DNA from: Pyxicephalus adspersus
Lineage: Eukaryota > Chordata > Amphibia > Anura > Pyxicephalidae
Assembly (NCBI RefSeq): GCF_032062135.1
Contig: NC_092860.1
Location: 130,934,755 to 130,998,754 of the forward strand
DNA length: 64,000 nucleotides
Direction: 5' to 3'
Positions 56,290 to 64,000 of the stretch are shown one piece after another. The notes below the pieces were generated by a model, which had not been told where the DNA came from, did no database searches, and saw nothing but the letters and a program-made list of their open reading frames with translations. Each line of letters starts with the position of its first letter. Within the stretch, counting starts at the first letter, position 1. The translations under genes were made by a program, and so were the position numbers.

Positions 56290-56916
56290 AAAAAAATCTC
56301 AAATATTTCATGGCCCACGAATAAATCGATTATATAAAAATGGAAAGAATATGGCACCACTAAAAACCTGTCAAGAGAATGCTGCCACCAAAACTTACAC
56401 AACTGGCAAGCAGGGCATTAGTCAGAGATGCAAAGAATGCATCAAGGATAACACTGAAGGAGCTGTAAAGATCCGCAGATGGGAGTATCTGTTCCTTGGA
56501 CCATTTTAAGTTGTACTCTTCACAAAACAGGCATTTATGGAAAAGTGGCCATAAGAAAAAGATGTTGTGTAGAGAAACAAATGATGAAAACATCTTTGGA
56601 GTCTGTCCAAAAGCATGTGGCGAACTTAAATTTAACTTTTTGTCCATTATGGAAAATGACATGTGCAACACAAACAGAGCACTTCCCTTCATCCCAAGAA
56701 CATTATTCCCATAGTGATTCATGGTAGTAACAGCAACAGCTGGTGGGATGTTTTTCATTGACCGGAGCAGGAAATTTGGATGGCATTAAATACAGGGCAA
56801 TCCTTGTGGAAAACCTGTTTCAGCCCACTAGAGATTTGAGACTAGGACAAAGGTTCACCTTTGGCATGGCAATAACCCTAAACATACAGGTAAACCTACA
56901 CTTGAGGGGGTGTAAA
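56290..56916 (+). pseudogene. Second Tc1-like transposon, transposase remnant (5' part)
   Basis: Contains, in order and with several frame breaks, the recognisable stretches of a Tc1-family transposase gene: 'ggcaccactaaaaacctgtcaagagaatg', 'aacactgaaggagctgtaaagatccgcag', 'ggcatttatggaaaagtggcc', 'ggtgggatgtttttcattg' and 'cagagatttgagac'-like. It differs from the copy at 11750, so a second subfamily. Multiple stops; dead. Confidence 0.85.
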
Positions 56917-57533
56917 CAGGCCCAAGGAGAGGGGGTTGCAGACAGTACATTGCTCAAGCTGGCCCATGAAGCCCAACGAGTCACATCATTTTTATTATAA
57001 TTTGAACATTTATTTAATTCATTTATTTTTATTGTATTTTTTAAAAATTTTGCAAGTCTGTTTAGTTTTAAAATTAAAAAGACATGTGGGTCACAGAGTA
57101 CTTGACAGCGGTCAACAGTTTACAGTGTAAGAGAGATTCATAAAGGACGCCCTGGGAGAGAAGACATGTGGTCTACAAGGTATTCCTCGCTCGGTGGGAA
57201 GTGACGAGGAGGAGGGATTCCGGGCGCTGTGAGAAAAAAGTCATCAAAAAGTCAAATTTTGATTATGTAATTCAGAGTTTTGCCAGGAAAAAGGCCAGGA
57301 AAGCACCTTTGTTTGGCAGACAATAAATGCTATCATAAACGTCTTTTAATATTATACATTTTTTACTTTATTATTACATTTAGACCTATACATACTTATC
57401 TAAATGGATCAATGTAATGTATGAATGTTAGAAATAAAGAATCATATACACACATACATGTGTGTAGAATTTTGTATAGGTGGTCCACACACCTTCTTTG
57501 TACCGGGGCACAGATTTTCCCTCGGCGGCACTG
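56917..57533 (+). mobile_element. 617-bp hAT-like element inserted in the Tc1 copy
   Basis: Begins 'caggcccaaggagag', ends 'ctcggcggcactg'; the ends are imperfect inverted repeats of the CAG...CTG type. Identical flanking 8-mers ggtgtaaa at 56909-56916 and 57534-57541. The Tc1 sequence on either side joins without loss when the insert and one 8-mer are taken out. The interior is AT-rich with a CpG-rich patch at 57185-57230. No transposase frame. Confidence 0.9.
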
Positions 57534-57541
57534 GGTGTAAA

Positions 57542-57800
57542 TATTTAAATGCCTTGGAATGGTGTGGAAAAAGTCCAGACTTCAATCCAGTTGGGAATCT
57601 GTGGAATGACTTGAAGATTGCTGTACATCAATGCAACCCATCTAATTTGAAACAGTTTTGTATTGAGGAACGGGCAAAAAGTAGCTAGATGTGCTCAGCT
57701 AATAGAGATTTACCCCAAGAGATGGCGGATGAAAGCTGTTAATTTGAGGAGGAGGGTGAATAACTATGTACACACATGATTTCTGTTTTTTGTGTTGTGT
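57542..57800 (+). pseudogene. Second Tc1-like transposon, transposase remnant (3' part)
   Basis: Reads KSPDFNPVGNLWNDLKIAVH, the C-terminal Tc1 catalytic signature (normally SPDLNPIENLW, carrying the last acidic residue; here VG replaces IE). It ends with 'gagggtgaataactatgtacac', the usual 3' region. Same element as 56290-56916. Confidence 0.88.
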
Positions 57801-57809
57801 TTTTTTTTA

Positions 57810-58300
57810 CTTTATATAAAAGGGTAGGTAAACCAATATAAAGTAAGTTTTTTTAAGCACTTTTTTTTAAAAAAGAAGGGGACTTTACTGCTGGGCAGTA
57901 AAGACCGAATGGAAAGCCTGTAGCCTCCTGGGAAACTTGTGTCACATATCCCAGAAAGCTTTGGGCTGCTTCTTCTGTCCATGCCTGAACTCAAGCATAC
58001 ACAAGAGGGACTTTCCCCGCAATGTAAAAAAAAGTATTAGCTCATGCATGACCAATGAGATGGGCAGTTATTTTTACATTTACGGAAGGAAATGTCGTGC
58101 CTACGCAGTCCGAGGTCTGGTGACATAAGCAAAAGCTCGAAGAAGACTGAAGAAGATGGCTGCTCAGCTGTTTCCTCCATGCTAGAACGAAGAAAGAATC
58201 CAGAATGGCGAGGGACCGAATGAAAGCCACTTCAAGATCAAGATCTCTGCGGAAGTAAAGGTGTTATTAAATTTTCTTTCCAAATTCAGCTTTTTTATTA
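57810..58300. repeat. Dispersed frog repeat A, long copy
   Basis: 'tttatataaaagggtaggtaaacc', 'gcctcctgggaaacttgtgtcacatatcccagaaagc', 'gaagactgaagaagatggc' and 'gcggaagtaaagg'. Same module order as 6751, 10004 and 15090. Confidence 0.55.
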
Positions 58301-58413
58301 TTCACCTTCAAAGTGGTAGGTTTGTGTACACCAAATAGTACAAACATTGTTATTTCAGTAAAGAAAGAATATTGGCTCTTGGACTGTGTGATCTGTATTG
58401 GTTATGAATGTGA

Positions 58414-58710
58414 GGCCTAGTACACACAAGTAGGTTTGTTACCAATTTTGTACTTTGATACCAATTGGTAATCAGAAGTCCTAAAAACACTTCATGCACA
58501 TGTACAAAATTCTGCTCTTTCAACCATTTTCCCTTTCATTCATTCATAAGCATGATACAACGTTCTTTGGATATTTACCAACAATTCCAAAGTATCCACA
58601 ACTAAACGGTCCCCAAAAACTCATGATCTGAGTCCACTCCAATTGGATTATCACATGAGACATATGATCAGAAGAAACATCTGTCCTTGTGCAGTAGCCC
58701 TAAGTCACAA
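58414..58710. mobile_element. Possible MITE with 'agtacacacaagtagg' end
   Basis: 'gcctagtacacacaagtagg ... ccaatttt' and later 'ggattatcacatgagacat' resemble the frog 'gtacacac' MITE style. Ends not resolved. Confidence 0.3.
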
Positions 58711-58739
58711 AGTACTCTGGCCATGTTTGTGTTTCCCAG

Positions 58740-59470
58740 CAAATTGTTAGGCACTGTTTCCATGACAATGGCAGGAACACACAAAATGGCCTCCTTCAGT
58801 TTGCGTAGGTGAGTGGCGCACATTAATATCAGCCGCATAATAACAGGTTAACTTAAAAGAAAATGTAGGCCAAGCTAAATGGCAGGGATTATTGAGCATC
58901 AATCTCGTTTGAAACGTACAATGCACTTTGCTGTTAATAAGCACCTGAAGACAAATATTTCAAGTAAATTTTCTGTGAACAACAGAAAAGTACATAAGTA
59001 GTGACTGTTAGGGAAGTGATAATAAAATCAATTGAATAAAAGAAGTGATTTGAAAAGAACTTCAATTCATACTTGACTGCATTAGCACACATATTTGGCG
59101 CCCTCCCGTTGCTCGACTTATGTGAGGTTTGATGCTCAGGGAATTTGTGGAGCAAGTGTGATGCATGTGCCGATTCTTCAGCGGCTAAAACTTACAGCAG
59201 TATTGAAACCCCACTTAGTCATGTATTATTGAACTTCACAAAGAACCCCTATGGGCATGATTAATTCTGGTATGTTGCCTGTAATAATATTCTCGGTTTT
59301 AGCCGCAAGCATTTTAATTCTGTAACTTTAACTCCGTTGCAGACAAGATTATCAGTGACCTAGCAGTTATTGTGAGTCTGTAGATTACCTGCAGAGACTA
59401 AATTCACCACTTTATGTCAGAACCATATATTTAGTATAGACACGTTAATTCTGAAGCTGGCCCCAGATGT
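58740..59470. other. Repeat-free stretch, candidate conserved noncoding DNA
   Basis: About 730 bases without any of the repeat families or simple sequence found elsewhere, with balanced composition and several homeodomain-like TAAT cores. No coding pattern; short frames only. Conservation cannot be judged from one sequence. Confidence 0.3.
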
Positions 59471-59789
59471 GAGAAGGAATTTGGATAATGCCGACACCAT
59501 CCAACTGGGAGCATAAAAATTACAGATATTAACGTACACGCACACACATACATACATATGTATATATATGTCAATAGCCTAAAGAGGGTAAAACACCTCC
59601 ATCTCTGGCTTAACTGGGGGCATTCAATAAAAGCAAAAATACCCTAAAATCACTAAACTGCTCAGCCAAGAGTGTTTGGGGTCTGGCTGGTTTTTCCTCT
59701 GTGACACCAATGCCATAAGAGCAAGTATGTGCTTTCTTAGCAAATGTACCTGAATGACCTTTCTTGACCATTTAACATGGGCAGCCCTT

Positions 59790-59987
59790 GACTTTCAGGT
59801 TTTGGTTAAAACTGGATAATAACAATATTTACAGCTCACAGAACATTAGCTTGGTGGTCAGTAGGTAGAATCCTTCTTACATTACTGGACAGTGGGTCCT
59901 TACAGATAGCGAAAGAGAGCCAATGAACCCCTAGCAACATCTGGAGAAACCCTAGAGTTTTACAGAACCCTGGTTGGGAAACACCAG
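59790..59987 (+). mobile_element. Non-autonomous hAT (cagtgtttctcaacc family), degraded copy
   Basis: 'tttacagctcacagaacattagcttggtggtcagtagg', 'aacccctagcaacatctgg' and 'aaccctggttgggaaacacc' align with the right two thirds of 4537-4778. Left end decayed. Confidence 0.7.
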
Positions 59988-60189
59988 GTTAACGTGCCCT
60001 TACCCTTCAGGGTAAGCTTTGGCATCTGATAGTGGGTGCAGATTGTGTTCAGTGTGTGGTCCTGCATGGATCCACTACTGATAAGGTACGTCTAACTATC
60101 TAGAGGCCAAAGTTCATGTGCAGGGTTCAGGTCAATATTAGGGTTCAATGTTAGAGTTTTGTATTGATGGGGAATTTTGTATTGTAGAG

Positions 60190-60545
60190 TTGTTATTAAA
60201 CTGAACTAAACCATCAAAAAAATTGTGACCAGGCAGGTCCTTTATTGCAGAAGGGACAGGTAATGTTCCTTCTGCAAAAAATGAATATATCAAGGTGATC
60301 ACATTTTTTAATTTAAACTCACCTGTCCTTGCTTCATTGTGGGCATCACAATCTTCATCCAATCCTCCTCTGGTTGTTGGATATTAAACCTTGACTGGCC
60401 AGGCCGGGATCATGTAACTCTGCATATCCACGTGGGAGTTAATTTACTCCCGGTAACCCAGGATGCTGAGATACCCATCATAAAAAAAAAAAGATTGTGA
60501 ACAGGCAGGTAAGTATGTTTTTCATAAGTGACAGGTTGTCCTGCT
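60190..60545. repeat. Dispersed repeat piece with 'gggacaggtaatgttccttctgc'
   Basis: Contains 'tgtgaccaggcaggtcctttattgcagaagggac', 'ggatcatgtaactctgc' and 'tgaacaggcaggtaagtatg'. Shares words with 37890-38150 and 18083-18345. The open frame 60138-60362 minus falls in it. Confidence 0.4.
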
Positions 60546-60559
60546 TGCTTACAGTTTTT

Positions 60560-62080
60560 GTATACGGAATTCTATTTGGAATACCAACATGGAGTTCTAC
60601 TTTATTGGCCCATGAGCATTACAGAACAATACAGCAAAATCTTCTGAGGATTTAGCTGTGAAAGGTTAAAAACTAATATATTAATGTGTATTAATTCCTG
60701 AGTACATGAAATACCTTTGTTCATGTGTAAATGGGCCCTAATTGTTAAAGTGATGCTGCTGCTGTTTGCCTTCAGACTCTCCCTCTCTAACTGAAGGTTA
60801 CTAAGCTCAGTCTGAGAAGCACAGGTAGGGAATGGGATTGTTCACTGCTTATCCAACTTTGATTCAAATACAGGTATCATTTTAGGTTACTGAGCTTTGT
60901 AAATAACTGGCTTTTTCTAAATAAATGTACTAATGAGAATGTGAGGGGTAAATGCCCAGAGGTTTTCCTGACACAGTTTTCCTAGCCATCTCTATAGTGT
61001 TCACTGACAGACAAACCCCGCTCAGTGCTTCACAAGGCTAGTTGCACCATCCCAGCACACAATTGCCCCCAAGACTTGGGTGCACAAAAAATTGCCCCTG
61101 GGGGGAGAAGGATTGGCAAATGACCAGATAGCCCACAAGGCAAACAGGTCCACAGTGACAATGAGGACAGAATACAGACAGAAATTATTCCAGGCATTAA
61201 ATAGTAAAATATGTGATTGACAGACTGGGTGGGGAATGCAGAGTGAATCTTATATTATTCAGCAAGTGAAATCAATTGAAGCACTCAGACATAGAGAAGT
61301 AAAGACAGCTACTTGTTGGATGACTACAAGTAACAGCAAGTCTGCAATTATTAGAAGAGCACAGATCCCCATTGCTAGGGTGTGACACACTGGGAGCAAT
61401 GGGTAACATATTGCTGACAAAAAAGACGCCAAAGGGCAGAATGTCTTCTAGAGACACGCTAACCGTGGGTCCAAAGTACTGCTACTCCCTATGTGTGGCT
61501 GTTCAGGATATTAGAATAGGGGAATTTAAGTCACATTTAAGCTCAAATACTTTTATTTGTTTTTAAATAGATATATTTGCTGATATCTTTTGTAATATCC
61601 CGTGGAGTTAAGCTGTAAAGAACAACTCTAGGTTGTCAAGATTTCTAATTAAGGGCAATTTAAGCATAGTGACATATATATACTCCTGGATACAAAAGTG
61701 CCTATAGCATTTTATACATTTACATTTTGTCCCCAGTCAACTGGAATGATGCTGGGTGTCATTCAAACCAGGGACTAGTGACATCTAGTGTTCTAAAAGA
61801 GGTACTACAGAAGGCAGCTCTGGATACTGCAGCATGAAATGCCTATTTAAAATAAGTGTAGTTAGACTTTAAGAGCTAATCTTGTGATAACCAGTGCACA
61901 TGTGCTGATGATGTATGGGTTATTGCATGAAAAGACATTTGTTCAGACATTCTATTGTTTTTACTAGGGTCATGTATGCATTACATGTATGCCTGCTATA
62001 GAATAACTGTTTTTGTGCATTTTTTTTCAACAAGTGTCAAGGGATGTTTAAAAGTTCATGCATTTCCATACTTTGTCAAG
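60560..62080. other. Intergenic DNA, nothing recognised
   Basis: No coding pattern or clear repeat family. Confidence 0.5.
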
Positions 62081-62082
62081 GG

Positions 62083-62243
62083 GCCCGATTTATTAAAGTA
62101 GCAAGTAGAGAGGATAAACTTTCATCAGTGAAGCTGGGTGATCCAACAAACCTGGAATGGATTTCTTCAAAGCTATTTGCTTGCAAATGTTTTCAACCCT
62201 GGACCAGATCTTGTCCAGGTTTGCTGGAATCAGGCCCATTGGG
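62083..62243. mobile_element. Foldback MITE, copy with shortened right arm
   Basis: 'cccgatttattaaag ... tttcatcagtgaagctgggtgatccaacaaacctggaatgg' is the full left arm. The right arm stops after 'gtccaggtttgctgga' and jumps to 'atcaggcccatt', so about 50 bases have been lost. Confidence 0.75.
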
Positions 62244-62249
62244 TGTTGA

Positions 62250-63489
62250 TCTGTCCACATTGGAATTTAGTTGCATTAAAATACATATCAAGCAGCAGTA
62301 CCATTTTTTATTATGGCAGATTCATGTCTATATGCTGCTTTTTTAAGTGTTTATGAAAGAAGAATGTAAGGGCCCATGCAACATTTTTTTAAAGGTAGGT
62401 ATATTAGGGGTCCTAGCTACACATATGTATACTAAAAACTGCAACATCCCTACATAATCTCTGCATTGACCATTTTGCTGGGAACAGTGAAAACATCTGG
62501 ACAGTGACACGTTGTACCCAAATGTTTTCTCTTCCAAAACAGACAATTCCAAGTACACACCTCAATTCAGGACATATCAGAGCTGATGGTTCCTTTTGTC
62601 CAGAGATCTCATTTTTAAACAGTGAAAGGTTTTTCTAATGGATCTTAATGCTTCCACAATGTGCTTTCCTGCATAGAGCAGGCAGTTAGAGTGTGAAGTG
62701 TACACACGAATGCTATTATTTTGTCAAAAAATAGAAAGAAATGATAGGGTTATTTTGCAGCATTTTTTTATCTGTCCTGAATTCCTTTTGTATTTTCAGT
62801 TTCCAAAACCTTGTACTGAATGATTGTTTAGTGAATGTAAGTGAAATATAAATGTATTTTGCCTGAATGTGTCTAATCACAGAATGGTTTGACCTAGGCT
62901 GAAATACGTGGAATCAGACCCCATATAAAAACCCAGTATACAATCTTGGCATGCTTTGGGTGCCTGGATGAATAACATTATACATGAATGACCAATCAAG
63001 GTAGTCAAATGGTCCAGGAGAAGGTGTCTGGTGCCACGGGGGTGATCATAGATGTTGCATTGCTGAGGGAGGTTACTTAAGAACTTTTAAGAAAACCTAT
63101 GGTAAAAAGAAATATGGAGGCTGCCATAATGGCTGATAGCTGTCTGTTCATTTAATGCATTAGGCCTGGAACAAGTGCACCAGATAAGTCAGATTGTCAT
63201 GTAGACTTCATTAATAGCAACCTCCATTTTTATAGCATAACCCCTACGTTTCTATTTTAGCAGTTGTGGAGGGTTTCCTAATATGATGGTGCTGTACGAT
63301 GGGCACCACAATTGGACCTAGTGCATTTTAGACATTCTTTCCTCCTTCGCTAACAAATTTAAATAATTTCCAAGTAAAATTCAATTCTAGATTATGTAGG
63401 GGGTACAGGAGTAAAGGAAGACACAGAGGGATATTAGTATTACGGCCATTTAACCTGCATTTTCAGAAAGAGAGTTAATAAATAAATAA
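62250..63489. other. Intergenic DNA, nothing recognised
   Basis: No coding pattern or clear repeat. Confidence 0.5.
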
Positions 63490-63512
63490 ATATATATATA
63501 TATATATATATA
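63490..63512. repeat. (AT)n microsatellite
   Basis: Short AT run followed by further interrupted AT at 63521-63548. Confidence 0.9.
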
Positions 63513-63728
63513 GTTATTATAATATATATACAGTTATATATATATATTTGCTTTACTTTAAAATGCATTGGTTTTTTTTTTGCTACATATAGACCTGTAA
63601 GTGTTACCTGTATCAACCTATCAAGTTGAGCTTGAAGCAATGATTTCATACTTACACTGTAGATATTTCCTTAAAAACTAAAAACCATATTAAACAGTAG
63701 CAACCAGAAAACGTACAGCAGTACAGTA

Positions 63729-63774
<46 letters not shown>
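63729..63774. repeat. (CA)n(TA)n compound microsatellite
   Basis: 'acacacacatat' turning into about 38 bases of TA. Confidence 0.95.
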
Positions 63775-63776
<2 letters not shown>

Positions 63777-64000
63777 TGTATATACAAGTTGAAAAGTTAT
63801 TGGCCTACATAAAACTGGGAAACATAGAACTGGGTACAACTATGAAAAAACTGATGATGTGACAGCAAAATGAGGCTCCTGCTGGACCTTCTACAAGTAC
63901 AAAGCAACTAGGTTGTCATTAATTGAGACTGATGTTTCGGTGGGGTGTAATGTGAGAAAGGTGGACTGCACTCTGATGAAATGTTGTTCTTAATAAATGA

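Noticed and set aside
35600..64000. PPARGC1A exons expected from mammalian gene order
   Set aside because: No recognisable PPARGC1A peptide was seen on either strand.

Overview
This is a window of vertebrate nuclear DNA. It is AT-rich, has GT-AG introns and one intact multi-exon gene, and is heavily loaded with DNA transposons, SINEs and microsatellites. The repeat mix suggests an amphibian, probably a ranoid frog: a tRNA-type SINE with a tail reading 'cgtaatatgttggcgctatataaa', foldback MITEs ending in 'gatttattaaag', and several Tc1 and hAT families. That assignment is inference from repeat recognition, not from a search.

The one protein-coding gene I can support is DHX15, on the + strand from 14276 to 35149. 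It encodes the DEAH-box RNA helicase that dismantles post-splicing lariat complexes. I reconstructed 14 coding exons. All junctions are GT-AG and all phases join, giving a 2,274-nt reading frame of 757 residues plus a stop. Walker A, DEAH, SAT and QRAGRAGR motifs are all present. The gene starts in a GC-rich, TATA-less promoter with an NRF1-type palindrome, an E-box, a CCAAT box and a CRE-like site. It ends with AATAAA at 35578-35583. The only assembly gap, 35 N, lies in intron 11.

Upstream, 1 to about 14 kb is intergenic. The left edge holds the C-terminal end of an L1-type LINE on the minus strand. SINE copies, hAT-type MITEs and palindromic MITEs follow. Between 11750 and 13120 a Tc1 transposon is split by a CpG-rich MITE. 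A 194-bp hAT element with near-perfect target duplications sits about 0.4 kb upstream of the DHX15 start codon.

DHX15 introns carry further repeats: a hAT with a perfect 8-bp duplication in intron 1, a second copy of the CpG-rich MITE in intron 8, and a SINE in intron 12.

Downstream, 35.6 to 64 kb looks like a gene desert. It contains a decayed hAT transposase gene, a SINE inserted in a SINE, a long polypyrimidine tract, and a second Tc1 element split by a 617-bp hAT with a perfect 8-bp target duplication. It also contains several repeat-free stretches that could be conserved regulatory DNA, and one orphan exon-like open segment at 44834-44956 with good splice sites. I found no bacterial-type system, CRISPR array, rRNA or true tRNA gene. 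The most interesting points are the in-frame upstream AUG of DHX15, the nested transposons, and the orphan exon candidate.
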